The translations under genes and the position numbers were made by a program. This document shows positions 1 through 11,813 of a stretch of DNA of 64,000 nt, piece after piece (position 1 is the first letter of the stretch; each line of letters starts with the position of its first letter). Below the pieces are notes generated by a model. That model saw nothing but the letters and a program-made list of their open reading frames with translations. It had not been told where the DNA came from and did no database searches. Origin of the DNA: Sporodiniella umbellata (taxonomy: Eukaryota; Mucoromycota; Mucoromycetes; Mucorales; Rhizopodaceae); assembly GCA_025677835.1 (NCBI GenBank), contig JAIXMR010000099.1:40911-104910 (forward strand), read 5' to 3'.

Positions 1-941
1 GAATCGCTTTTGATGTATCCTAATGGAGCTGCCGTCATTTCTTCGGGTGGACCTACTGTAAAAGTGTGGGATCTCTTGAGCGGCGGGCGATGCATTCACA
101 CCTTGTCAAATTTTCAAAAGACAGTCACTAGTATGTGCTTTGACGGTTCGGCTTCACGATTAGTGACAGGTTCACTTGATCAACACGTTAAAATCTTTGA
201 TGTACAGGACTATAAGGTTGTACACAGTGTAAAGTACCCAGCTCCCATCCTCAGCGTCGGTCTGTCACCGGATGATACCCATCTGGCTGCAGGTATGGCT
301 AACGGCCTCCTCTCTATCCGTCAAAGACAACTCAAGGCTTCCGAAAAAGCCCTCAAGAAAAATACACAGGATTATATCAAGGCAGGTACTTACAAATACT
401 TTATGCGCGGACAAACCAATGCCCCTGTTGATGACGATTACGTGGTGGAGAGTACAAAGAGACAGAAATTAAAAAAATACGATCAATTCATCAAAGTGTT
501 TCAATACGCAAACGCTCTGGATGAAGTCTTGAAAACCAGCGCTCATTCTCCTCCTATCGTTACCGCAGTCTTACAAGAGCTCATCCATCGTGATGGCCTC
601 AAACAAGCCATCACAGGCCGTGATGATGTATCGCTAGAGCCTATGATGCGCTTCTTGATCAAAAATATCCATCACCCAAGATACACAAATTTACTTGTGG
701 ACGTTTCAGAAGCATTGATCGGTAACTCAACCACTTTAATGATATACTGTTATTCATGTTTTATTTTTCAGATTGTTATACACGTGTCTTTGGTCAATCT
801 CCACTCATTGATGATCTTCTGTCTAGACTAACAGCTAAAGTTAAACAAGAAATCAAATTACAAAAAGAACTGATTGAAACAATGGCTGCTTTAGACATGC
901 TGTTTGCAAAATCAAGTTCTATCACACCTGTTGTCAAATAA
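1..941 (+). CDS. UTP15: U3 snoRNP/SSU processome WD40 protein UTP15, 3' part
   Basis: The 5' end lies before the window; the frame is open from base 1. Exons are 1-721 and 772-941, joined by a 50-nt intron (gtaact...cag) that restores the codon GAT. The first ~100 residues are WD40 blades (motifs such as GGPTVKVWDL and GSLDQHVKIFD). They are followed by the helical UTP15 C-terminal domain (residues ~130-290: PPIVTAVLQELIHRDGL, MRFLIKNIHHPRY). In the family, UTP15 belongs to the t-UTP/UTP-A subcomplex of the nucleolar small-subunit processome and acts in rDNA transcription and early pre-18S processing. The C-terminus ends normally. It is convergent with UBR1, with about 150 bp between the stop codons. 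Confidence 0.9.
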
Positions 942-1089
942 ATACTCTGAATACATATATGTATATATATATATATATATATAAAGGGGGGGGGAGGGGA
1001 AAACAAAAAGACAAGACGTGAGTTGTACTTTATCCCATTATTTTATTGGATTTTACATAATATACATTTGGAACGGATGGGTGAGAATT
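942..1089. repeat. (AT)n microsatellite and poly-G run between UTP15 and UBR1
   Basis: The 148-bp convergent gap holds an alternating TA tract (about 954-983) running into AAA and a purine block with nine consecutive G (about 985-993). It presumably carries both 3' UTRs and poly(A) signals. Such tracts are prone to length polymorphism. Confidence 0.8.
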
Positions 1090-4000
1090 CTAGAAAGTTT
1101 CCCAATCGGTTTCACTTTGAGTTAATTCCATTCTTCTTCTAATGAATAAAGGTACTGTATGAGATAGCCACATCTGTCGAAGTTGTTCATATCTCTTGTC
1201 ATTTAAAAACTGGGGCGATCCTCTTTTAAGGAAAATATCGGCTTCTCCGTGGTTATCTAAATAGGGTGCATTCATAATACTACCTCCACTGTCATGCAGG
1301 AGCGCAAGATAGCAATCCTTAACAACCATGTACAATCCAACATCGCCCCCACATCTATGTAAACAGATCAAAATCAATCGATATTTTGATTTTTCTTTGA
1401 AAAAAAAAAAAAAAAAATCAAGGAGAGAGGATATGCAAGGTATACATTTTTTTTTTTTTTTTTTTCTTAAAAATCTTGTTTACCTTTTCATGTGCGTATT
1501 ACATTCACCCTTATTTTCTTGAAAACAACACATTTGCCGAGTACAAACAAACGTACCACAAATCAAACAGATAGCCGAGTGTTCAGGGACTGTACCACAG
1601 TTTTCGCACACCCTTTTCACACTTTCATCAATCAGATGATCCAAGCGATAAGGTAGATTGACTAATCGATATTTTGTTGGCAGTCTCAGCGAGATCTGCA
1701 TTGAGTCATGACACTTAAAATCTTCAAGCCAGCCTGTCAAGAGCGTTTTCTCCGAGTCGTTCAAGTCAAAAACAGAATCAAACCGAGGAAGCCTGAGGAT
1801 CTCTAAAAGCTCATCGTATTCGCAGACCGGTGTTTCTCCCACCATCGAGGTATCTGAAGGTGCTTGAGGAATGAAACCATGATGAACAACCATGAGTAAG
1901 AGCGATTTACGGAGATAAGGCAGGGTGTATAGACGCACCAAGGCTGCAAATCCTTCGTTACCTAGCTGGTTACGCACCTTCTCTATCTCTGAAAAGCCAA
2001 TCGTTTTCAGCACACAGTCTATAAAGCCTTCAAACTGGCTATTTTCTGTCTGTCCATGACGTAAACTCTCGAGGGATTGGCTCAAAAGGGGGTCTTTCAA
2101 CAGCTCTTTGTTTCTCAAGATAGCTTGCGCAATACCTATGACAGCCACCGCTACTTCTGCTATATAAAGCACACGCATCAAATGGTAAGGCTCAATCGAA
2201 GGGTGGTCTTCAGTAGAAAAGCCGAGATGAACCAATACATTGAACGGGTTGTCCATAAGTAAAGGAATACGGTTGGGCGTCTGAGGTACAATCTTGTTCA
2301 AGTCTTGTTTCAGGATTACCTCTCTTACCCGTGGCTCATCAGTTTGCCAAGGGGTGTCCATCAGCCTGGACACAAGGGTGTTTGTCAAAGCAAGAATCTT
2401 CAAGATCACTTGCGATGTTTTTGAAACGTCATCAATAAAAGTGCCCGTATGTTCAACCATAAGATCTTTAACACGGGTGTTTTTTGAACCTCGCTGGGCA
2501 ATTTCACGATTGCCGATAGTGTAGGCGTACATGTCATAGAGTTGAATCAATGAGTTTTTTAGATCAATAGTGTTGACGTTGGGTGAGTTTCCTCTGGATT
2601 TGTGAATTGCTTTCATAAGTTTGTTATAAAGGAACTGAAGTTTTTCTTTATCGTAAGCCGAGAGGTGAAAGTCTTGTTCAGAGGCAGGTATCTTGTTTGT
2701 TTCAGTATGTAGGGTCCAGTGAACATTCGTAGCTAATGTCTGCAAGTTCTTGTTGAACTCTTCATAGGGTGTTGAAGGAGCCATCACACCAGGGAATCTT
2801 TCTTTCTTTCCTTTCCAAACAATAGGGACCAGTACATTACCCACCGCTTTACACAACGGACACATGAACCGGGTCTCAGGCTGTCTCAGAGACAAGCGAC
2901 GAGTCAGATTGTCCTGATGAACAGATTTTTGATAGGCTTCAAAACATTCCGAGTGCACCAGATGACCGCAAGAAGAGATGTCAACACCAGATAAATTGGC
3001 AGAACACTCAAACCCATTGAATATTTCTTGATAAGATGTATCTCTTGTCTCCCATGGGTTGTCAGGGTAATTTGCCGATTCTAGTATTTCAGCCCATACT
3101 TCTTTTGAGTCTGGTGTGGCTCTTTGAATTCTTGAATATTGAACAAGGCCCAACATGCCATACAACTTATCATCATCCAAAGCTTCCTGGCAAACAATAC
3201 AGTTGTCGGTAGGAAAGTAGCATTTACGTACAATGTCAGTCTCACTTTCAGCATCTGCCCTATTTGCACTATCAAAAGTCATCATCTCCTCTTCTGTATC
3301 TTTGATTTCATCGTCGCTTTTGTACATGTCAGCATGTGTTTCCAAAAATTTGGACTGAGCGTTGGCAAATTGTGACATGATGGCTGCCTGTCGAGCCTTT
3401 GCGGCTGCTTTTTTACGTTCTTTTTCTGATAGTTCATTGCTAGCTTTGGTGTTTTTTTCAGCCAATGAACCATGTTGGGTTTTGATTTTCCAAGCACCGA
3501 TAACTTCTTTTGCTTCTTGGGTGCCGGACTCCTCAATCTTATCAATAATGTATCCCAGACGCTTACGAGCGTTAGAGAATCTATCTTCCTCAACACAATG
3601 TAAAATCACAGTCAAAAGGGTGTAATGCGATTTTTCAATCTCATTCACTTGAACAGCGTATTTTTCCTGTGTCACGTTCTTGAAGAAGCTGGCTTCAGAA
3701 TGGTTTGGATCTTTTACAGCGAGCATGCCCAGGTAAATGGTCTCATCCAGAACGGTTTCACTTCGGGCCTCTTTAAACATTCTGAAATTCCAAAGGGAAT
3801 AAACAAAGATCTGTACAAAGATCTTCGAGTGTAGAAAATTGCCCAGGTGTTGGTAAGGCCCCTTTTCGATCCTACGCACTTTGGGTTCCATGAAAAACTC
3901 GTCACTCTCTCCCAATGTATTGTCTGGATTTTTCTCGTTCCAGCGTTTTTTAAGTTTGGCCATAGCTTCTTCACGCTCATTACGTGTATAGTACCAGAAA

Positions 4001-7000
4001 TATGGATCCATTTCATCCAAACATTCTGATTTGATCTCATACATGCCTTTGTCGTCCACACCACCAGGTGCTCTAAAGCGAGCCACATTGTTGAGCTCGT
4101 TTTCAAAAAATTCGTACTCACACAGGCTTCCAGGGGTATTTTTCATAAGCTCAGAGTGAGGGAGATTGGTGATTCCTAGATTTTGAATAATAAATTTCCG
4201 GACTCGCTGATCGATCGTAGTGCCAGAAACATAATCATGTTCTGTAGCACATATGATAAGCAGATTCAGTAGCTCTTCCACCATAAATAGCGTCTGAACC
4301 GAATCGTACGCTGGTATATTCTTAAGAGGCTTTCCTTTAAACCAGTCAAGAAGCTCAAATCTATCTATTAGAGTCAATAGAAGCTGATTGCTGTCACAGA
4401 CAGAAAAGCCAACTTGCAGCAAGTTGATATCTTGGTCAAGGGCGTTTTCTCTCACAGTAATGTCTTTGTAAGTGTATGCCTGAACAATATACATTAATAT
4501 ATAGGCAGTTATCTAAACAAAGAAACGTAATATTACCTGGTTACGAACACTGTATCCATTTCTGACCCAAGCCCCACAGTTGATTTGAGATAAGAAGGCC
4601 ACTGTTTGGATTGGAGACTCAAGAATATGCATAAACGATCCTTTTGCGTTGCTTTTAAATACCCAGTTGACCATCTCTCTAAATCCATTGGACCAGCCAT
4701 TTTCCTTGAGTGTATCTTCATCGAGTAAATCAATCTGTTGAAATAGTTCTGAGAGTAGCCAGTGGAATGGATGATGCAAAGATACAGGATTCAGCGTAAT
4801 ACTATAGTCCACAATGCCAACAGGATCCACACCGGGTGCGCTGACTTGTTTGACAGTCAACTGAGATGTCCCTTTAACAAGCGGTTTGCTTTGGTCGGCA
4901 GTAGGGGGAAGAGCAGCTCTCCAGTCGTTGATAGCTTTCAAAACACGGCCGATAGCACGACACAAATGACCCGAGGCTTCCTTTTTTGTTATATGAGACT
5001 TGTAGGCAGAATAGCAAGAAGAAAACTGGTCGCACAACTTGGATATTTGAATTGAGATATTAAAGGCAATAACCCACGAATTTGTTTCATATTCCACGTG
5101 AGTAATGGAGTGGTGTTTGTTTGGGTCCATGCCTTGAAATTGATACAACATATTGAGAAATTGGCCCAAATAGAGCGGGTTCTGACATATTTCTAGCTTC
5201 ACTGGTTCTGCATTCATAAGATAATGAAGATCGTGGATAGTATACGCATAGCGTTGACGAGAAGCCAGATTCGAACCAACCTGTATCTGGGTTTGAGCAT
5301 AGCCCTCAGGCAAACTCATTCGAATAGAGTCGGTCAAAAAGAAGTTGGCCAGAACAGTGCAGATGACTTCAAAGAACTTGTACTCTTTCACAAGTATGGA
5401 TGCCACTGTGGGAACAGTCAGGATTTGTACAGATAAAGTGTTGGTTGAGTTTTCGGGCTCTCTGTCTTTGAAAAAGTAGGAATCAACTAGCTCAGGATAG
5501 TTGCGTACAAATCGAATGCCCATAATAGGCCTATATTGGAAGTTTGAAATAAAAGTCCCAATCAACAAATCTTTCACATTCATTCTGGCGCTTTTCCAGA
5601 GTCTTAAATCAAAGCGCAACAAATAATCTAAGCGAATCTTACGACTAAACTGGCTTAATACATTTTCACGATGCTCCTTAGAATGTGAAGCAACATTATT
5701 ATCGTATACGTTCAAATTCCTTGAGATCTGTCTTTCACTTGACTCGAGCTGATCGACACGTTCCAACCAGGAGTTCCAGTTCCAGTCGAAAGAGTGTATA
5801 TCTGGTTCTACAAGATTTACTGTAACACTTCCTGAATTGTCCACATCTACAACAAAATCCATAATGTTTCTTGTATGCACAGGTTCAGTGCCATTTAAAG
5901 CTACGTTGTTTTCTGCTGCTCCTTCAGTTCCTTCAGCATCACCCTCGTCCATAGCTTCGCTTTCGTCCATATCTTCACCTTCGTCTATATCTTCACCTTC
6001 GTCTATATCTTCACCTTGGTCTATATCTTCGTTGCCCATATCTACCAAGGGTGGAAAATCTTCATCCATTTCATTGTCTGAGGCATAAAAACGATCTCTT
6101 TGTTGCGTGGCTGGAGCGATGACTCCAGTACGCTCAGAAAGTCGCGCAAGAGCCGGTGAGAGAGACCAATCGGCTGAAAAGACTTCACAAATGATATCGC
6201 GAATAACACAGTTACCTCCGTCGACCCCGTTAAAAAATTTGTACTTTCCACTAATGAGTCCTTTGAGCCAATCCAGTAACAGTCCTGCCGTTTCTTCCCT
6301 GACTACTTTATGAACTGAACTCACGCTGACAGCCAAACCGACTGTACCGATGATTTTGCCAGCCTGTATCAGGCTTTCAATATCCGTTGATTCTTTTATG
6401 ACCCGGCGTCCGTGTCGGTCGATGGACTGAGCTATCAAATCTGCATGGTCTGGAGTACACTTGATAGCGCGCTGAACGATGGAAATAACCTGATCGAATG
6501 AATGAACCTCGTCGTTCCACAATACACAAGCGTAGGATTGTGTACTCAAATCTATAGGCAAACCAAATGCTGTATGTGAATCTACACAGTCCTTTTCGAT
6601 AGATTTTACAGTGCCCAGTGTGGCCACGTTTTCTGGAGAAGCAGCAAAGGTCTCCAGAATATAATCTGCTACAACAGTGACGGTCTGTCTAACCGAAGTT
6701 AGCAAGGGTGTTGGAATGGACGATAAGGATTCCGTGGATGCGTTGGGCAACTGGTTTTCTGAAGAGTCCAGATAATGTATTTTGCAGCGGAGAGGGACTT
6801 TCCAAGCTTCTGGATCTCCGCAATCGCAACATCCACCTGTTCCTTTGCTGATAGCAATCTTAATGTCGTGTCCTTCGTGACTTGTTCCATGAAAACACTT
6901 TGAACACATAACACATGTATCGTCCAACCCACAGTTTCTTTTTTTTTTTTAAATTTTTTTTTTTTTTTTTTTTTTTTTTAGCTCTCTTAACTTTCAAGGC

Positions 7001-7407
7001 TTAATAGGATATTCTTACCTACAACGATAGATACTCTCACCCCGTTTGAACACATGACCGCATTGTTTGCCTCTTTGTGTTTCCATATATTCGGGTTCAC
7101 TCTCATTGCTGTTGTGCAGGTTTCCTTGGTTCATATCGGACGCATCTTTTTTTGAGCCAAATAGGTTGTATTTTTCCAACATGAACATCAGGTTGTCATT
7201 ACTGGGATATTCTTCTGAGAAAAAATAGGTTTGCATCCATTCTGTATTGTTGTTCCAAAGGGCCCGATAGCAGTTGGTAAGTATATGCTTTTCTGCTTGA
7301 GAATGAAGCTTGGGGCTGTACATTAACGGCGTCTCATTGAGAAATGTCTTTAGCTGTTCGGCAGTAATTGGGGCAGGCCTCGCACTAGCTGACTCAGATT
7401 GTGACAT
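1090..7407 (-). CDS. UBR1: E3 ubiquitin-protein ligase UBR1 (N-recognin)
   Basis: Four exons: 7407-7019, 6937-4537, 4479-1484, 1354-1090, giving about 2016 aa, the usual size for this family. Domains in order: the UBR box for type-1 N-degrons (residues ~116-183, starting CGHVFKRGESIYRCR with the conserved Cys/His ligands), a ClpS-like type-2 N-degron domain (~264-340, YACVLWNDEVHSFD), an acidic repeat (~434-473), a helical region, an extended RING-H2 (~1357-1475, CIVCQ...CGHLVH...CPLCK), and the C-terminal cap ending in the CGGDVGLY...PYLD block. UBR1 recognises destabilising N-terminal residues and ubiquitinates the substrate with a RAD6-type E2 in cytosol and nucleus. Intron 1 splits the UBR box; its acceptor follows a poly(A) run rather than a pyrimidine tract on the sense strand. 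The ATG at 7407 is the first in frame. Confidence 0.95.
5940..6036 (-). repeat. 18-bp tandem repeat encoding an acidic ED-I/M-D-E/Q-G tract in UBR1
   Basis: About five imperfect 18-bp units (consensus on the + strand tcttcaccttcgtctata) lie inside UBR1 exon 2. They encode the repeated hexapeptide GEDIDE/GEDMDE at residues ~434-473, between the ClpS-like domain and the helical scaffold. The frame is kept because the unit is a multiple of three. Low-complexity acidic linkers are common in UBR proteins, but this one looks freshly expanded because the units are nearly identical at the DNA level. Confidence 0.85.
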
Positions 7408-7751
7408 TTTGATAGTTGGTATTTACTTTTTCTTATTATCTCTTTGAGTATACTATATACACTCTAGTTCAAGTAAAATAAAATAAAAATAAGGGTAGTT
7501 TAGAAAAAGTTTACAACAAAAGAAAAAAGCACAGTCTTTGGTGTTATATAGGAAGCTCCTAGCTTGATTCTGTTTTGAATTCCGATAGACTAGCAGGTTT
7601 TTTTTTTTCCTCTTTTTTGCATTAATCTAAAATGAAACCTTTCACGTTTTTTCGCACAAAGCGAATACACTTTGTTTTCCAACACAGCTTTGGCTTGCTA
7701 TCTCTGAGTAATGTGAATTCCCTTTACTGCCTAATCACATGAGCGCTTCTA
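7408..7751. other. Spacer between dienoyl-CoA isomerase and UBR1
   Basis: 344 bp without a credible ORF. Both flanking genes read leftwards, so it must hold the isomerase 3' UTR and the UBR1 promoter and leader. It is AT-rich with short T runs (near 7600). No clear TATA box is placed. Confidence 0.6.
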
Positions 7752-9104
7752 CTAGCAAAGAGTTTTTTTAATAGCCTCAAAGGTACTGTTTGCCTTATAC
7801 ATAGGTAAAGACTTGACAAAAGCCAAAAAAAAAAAAAAAAAAAAAAAAAAGAGAGAGGGAAAGCGACTTTCCTCGACAAGATAAACAGCTTTATTGTGTG
7901 TATTTTTTCTGTTAAAGCTTTGAGTATTTTCCTTTTTTCTTTGAGACAAAAGCTTCAATAGATCGAGGTATATCCTGTGTTTATAAACAAAGAGAACAAT
8001 TAAATAAATAGCTTTAGATTTAATGGTCGTTACCTCGGTTTGAAGCATAGCAGAATTCCAAGTGACTGTATAAGCAAGACCGTCAGCTACTGAGTGGTCA
8101 CGGGAATAGTTCAATAAATGTCTAATAAACATTTTTTTCTCGTGAGCAGATTTTTGTAGAAGGGGTATTGACTTACTTTGTGCCTAATATAGCAACAGGA
8201 GATTTAGAAGCAATAGTTTTGGCTAATTTTAAGGCTTCGGCTAGATTTGGATTGATAAGTATGAAAAACACCACTTTGGTTTGTTTAGCAAATACCTAAC
8301 AAAATATCTTTGTTCTCAAAAACTCTATTTACCAATCCACATTGTAAAGCCTCATCGGCAGGAAAGCTATGGATAACATAAGCAGGTGTTTAAGCTTTTT
8401 TTTTTTAAGTTGGTGTACTTACTTGCGGCCGGTATAACAGAGCTCACGAACCAAGCTGTGGTTACCAATGACTTTGGGTAATCTTTGCAATGTTCCTACA
8501 TCAGCAGCCAAACCTACGTCTACTTCTTTCACAGAGAAAAAGGCATCTTTAGAGCAATATCGAATATCGCAGGCAGTAATCAAGTCGATTCCTCCACCTA
8601 TACAAGCACTATGGATAGCTGCAATAACAGGTTGACTACAGAGCTCAATAGCAGTGAATGCGTCTTGAAAGTCTTTAATAAAAGGACGGTTGTTGTATGT
8701 TCTGCGAGCTACATCTTGATCGTCTGAGCCCAAAGCGGCTATGTTTGTCTCAGATACTGGCTTAGGCAAAAAGCAAAACGATTAATTCAACTATTCGATT
8801 GTCACTCTGTGTCCTTACGATCCAAGCCGGCAGTAAACACTTTTCCCAGTCCAGAAACAACAACCGACAGTACCTCACGATCGTTATTGATTTGATTGAA
8901 AACGTCTCTAAAATCAACAACCATTCTATAAAATAAAAAAAAGTAACAAGAAAGGTTGAGTAAAAAAAAAAAGCAAACTGTTGGCATAAGCTCATACTGA
9001 GGGTTTAGGCTATTCATCTTCTTTGGTCTATTAATCTGTACATGAGCCACTCCTTCTGGGGATACATCGACTAAAATTGTTTCGTATTGGTATTTATTGG
9101 ACAT
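7752..9104 (-). CDS. ECH1: Delta(3,5)-Delta(2,4)-dienoyl-CoA isomerase (enoyl-CoA hydratase/isomerase family)
   Basis: Seven exons: 9104-8998, 8925-8819, 8756-8423, 8366-8296, 8240-8177, 8121-8034, 7811-7752, about 276 aa. Crotonase fold. The three acidic residues that distinguish dienoyl-CoA isomerases are present: Asp in CIGGGIDLITACD, Glu in VKEVDVG and Asp in AADVGTLQRLPK. The C-terminal helix carries LLNYSRDHSVADGL, also typical of ECH1. It shifts 3,5-dienoyl-CoA to 2,4-dienoyl-CoA so that unsaturated fatty acids with odd-numbered double bonds can be beta-oxidised. The model has no obvious mitochondrial presequence (starts MSNKYQYETI) and ends in KKTLC rather than a clear SKL-type peroxisomal signal. 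The last exon is short and its acceptor is the least certain part. Confidence 0.9.
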
Positions 9105-9125
9105 TTTTTTTCTGAAGGAACAAAA

Positions 9126-9162
<37 letters not shown>

Positions 9163-11292
9163 TAAATAATAATAAAAAATCACACAGTGGATTTTTATGA
9201 CAAATGTGTAAATCAACCCCCATCGAGCTGCAGATTTTTTTAAAAAAAAAAAACTCAATGGCGGGAAATTAAATTTTAAAATACGGCTTTTTCAATTCTT
9301 GATTTGCGGCGGTTGCTTTGTGAAAGCGCGAAAAAACCAAAAAAGAAAATCGCTTACAAAAAAAGCATAGCATTGACTTTCACAGTTTTGTGTTTTAACT
9401 CGGTTTCATAAAAATCAAAGTATGTTTTTTGTGAAAGCCGCCAACCAAGAATTGAGAAAACCGTATTTTGATACTGCAATTTCAAAAGGAGCTTATAATA
9501 GAATTTGGCATGTGAAGAAGATAAGCCGAAGGAAAAACTTCAACTCCAAGACATGCCTCTCTACGCTTCTTGGCTTTAGCTAAAACATTTGATATAGTAA
9601 TTAAGGCACTATTGATACCAAAGAAAATTTACTCTTTTCAATTGATATGATATTCATTTTCCTCAAACGATATACAACAATCTACATGCTTTTGTCCGTT
9701 TGTCAAGTTCTATGAACTCTCCTTGTTATGTTTTCACTTTTGTTGAAGTCTATGTTCATAATCAGGTTGAAAAAAAATCACACAAGACTATCAAAATAGT
9801 CTTAAAACAAAAGCTGCAAGAATATACCGAAACACGCTAAAAAGATACATATACGTAGCAACAGCATTTCTTTAGACTATATTTTCTATAGTAAAAAGAA
9901 ACGATTCAAATATAGGATTTTCTGCTTGTAAAATGACACAAAGGGTTTTTTTTTTTTTTTTTTTTTTTTTTTGAAGAATTATACTCAGAAATGATTTATA
10001 AGTCTTTTTCTTTGTGATATCTTAAAGAGTATCAGTTCCAAAAGATGGTCTTTTCATATAATGCTACTAGATAAGGTATATATAGCTCTTTTTGGTAGAT
10101 TTATTTGATAAAAAAAAAACGTAACTGTACCAACCCGAGGTATCCAAACCATGGAATTTGGTATTTTTATATTTTATTTTTTTTTGTCATTCCGATACAA
10201 GAAACTTGATACTATTATTGAATAGCCCACTCTTTATACGATCAAAATCATTTACAAAACCATTAAAATTGCGCGCATATATACGTATATACATATACAT
10301 CAAAATCGAATTGCCATTTTAAACACACTTTAGAGTGGAAGCCTCCTTGAGTAAAAACTCATAGTTCAAGGATGTTCGAAGCCAAAAGGTTGCGATTTGA
10401 GCAGCTTCTTTACTATCATATATCCATCTGATAGGTCTAGTTTGTTGCTTTATTATGATAATTTACTTTATTTTAAATTTTAAAAAGAAAAAAAGTGTAC
10501 TGTAAGTTTTAAGACAGGTCATAATATTTTTTTAGTCTCTAAAGTGTCAATTTCATTCGTTTTATCTATAATGCCTTCAATTATAAAATTTTGCAGCTTT
10601 CATTTTAACGCCATGCTCTTAACTAAAAAGAATATTTTCTTGATACCAAGTTTTTTGTGCAATGTTTAAAATAAGAGACAGAAGTGTACATTTAATGTAG
10701 TCGAGAGACAAAGGCCGTATTTGTTTTCATTAGATTTTAGAAAGAAAAATAATATGTTAGTTGCTATCTTCACATAAAATTTACTTGTAAGGGTGTATAC
10801 AATATATGAAATGTTAGATAAATAAACAACTATTTCAGCTACTGTTGCTCCTATTAACAATAATCAAATGTATCATGCATTTTGTTAAACGTCCCTCATT
10901 TTTTTTAGACAGGAAAAAGTAACCTATTTTTTTGTAAATATAAGCGAGTATATCTTGAATCAAATCACCAATGGATAGAGGTGTACTGGTTGTATGGATT
11001 GAATATTATTCAAGTTAAAACTGAATGTAACAGTAGCTTTTCTTTTGCTATGGAGCATATTGAATAGTTTCTCTATAGGTACTACCATACTTTTTTTTTT
11101 TTTTTGGCAAAGTTAACAAAGTTGTTTCAAACGTTTTACTCCTATTTTTATCCAATGGCACTTTGTATGCAGATAGCAGTAAGTTCACTACTATCACCTA
11201 TTCTATTGCATGAGACTGAGAAGAAATAAACGATAGTGATAATAACATTTTAGTAGCAAGGAGAAAGCACTTTTAAAGAAAATTTGTAAAGC

Positions 11293-11323
<31 letters not shown>

Positions 11324-11813
11324 GATGAAAATCATTCAGGCTGTTGTTGCATAGTGTACCAGATTCTCGGTACTTTTTCTTTCATTATACTTGTACAGAT
11401 GACCAGAAGTGTCACAAAACACGTCGCTTGTGCATAAATATAGCCTGTGAGCAAAAAATAGCAAGTTTGATTTTGTTTGCAAAGGCAACCTTAGCTTAGT
11501 AAAGGAAGCAAAAGTTTTTTTTTAATAATGTTTACTACAAGTGATGTTATATTGAACATGATTAATAAAAGAATTTTTTTTTGTCAGAATTCGCAAGCTT
11601 TTTATATCTAAGATGCAATTGCTTGAGTATATAAATGACAGTATTCTCTGCTTTGACTTGCAAATAGAATAAAAGGGTGTGTTTCATTATATTGTCTTAA
11701 AAAGAAATTATGTGATACAAAAAAAGCTCAATAAATAGTGCAAAGTTGGTGTTGCCTCTTTTTTCCTATTCACCATTTTATATTACGTTGTTAGATATAT
11801 ATACATACAATTG
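9105..11813. other. Long AT-rich spacer, no recognisable gene
   Basis: 2.7 kb between the isomerase start and the PH-domain gene start, which are divergent. The longest frame is about 64 aa and looks random. It contains A/T runs (near 9130-9155, T run near 9947-9972, A run near 11294-11320), a ~220-bp inverted-repeat element (9265-9484, listed separately) and a small perfect hairpin near 10349-10377 (TCCTTGA/TCAAGGA arms). Promoters of both flanking genes must lie here. Confidence 0.6.
9265..9484. repeat. Imperfect inverted repeat, MITE-like or solo hairpin element
   Basis: The left arm begins GAAATT then AAAATACGG at 9278-9286 and runs to ~9313. The right arm (about 9436-9469) is its reverse complement with a few mismatches: CCGCC...AAGAATTGA...CCGTATTTT, then AATTTC at 9479-9484. 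Core arms are ~34 nt at ~80-85% identity, separated by ~125 nt that also hold two TTTGTGAAAG-like motifs. No ORF lies inside. The size and long terminal inverted repeats resemble a MITE, but no clear target-site duplication was identified. Confidence 0.6.

Noticed and set aside
10340..10380. Small hairpin near 10.35 kb as a terminator or structured RNA
   Set aside because: Only an ~8-bp stem in AT-rich DNA; expected by chance and not linked to any gene end.
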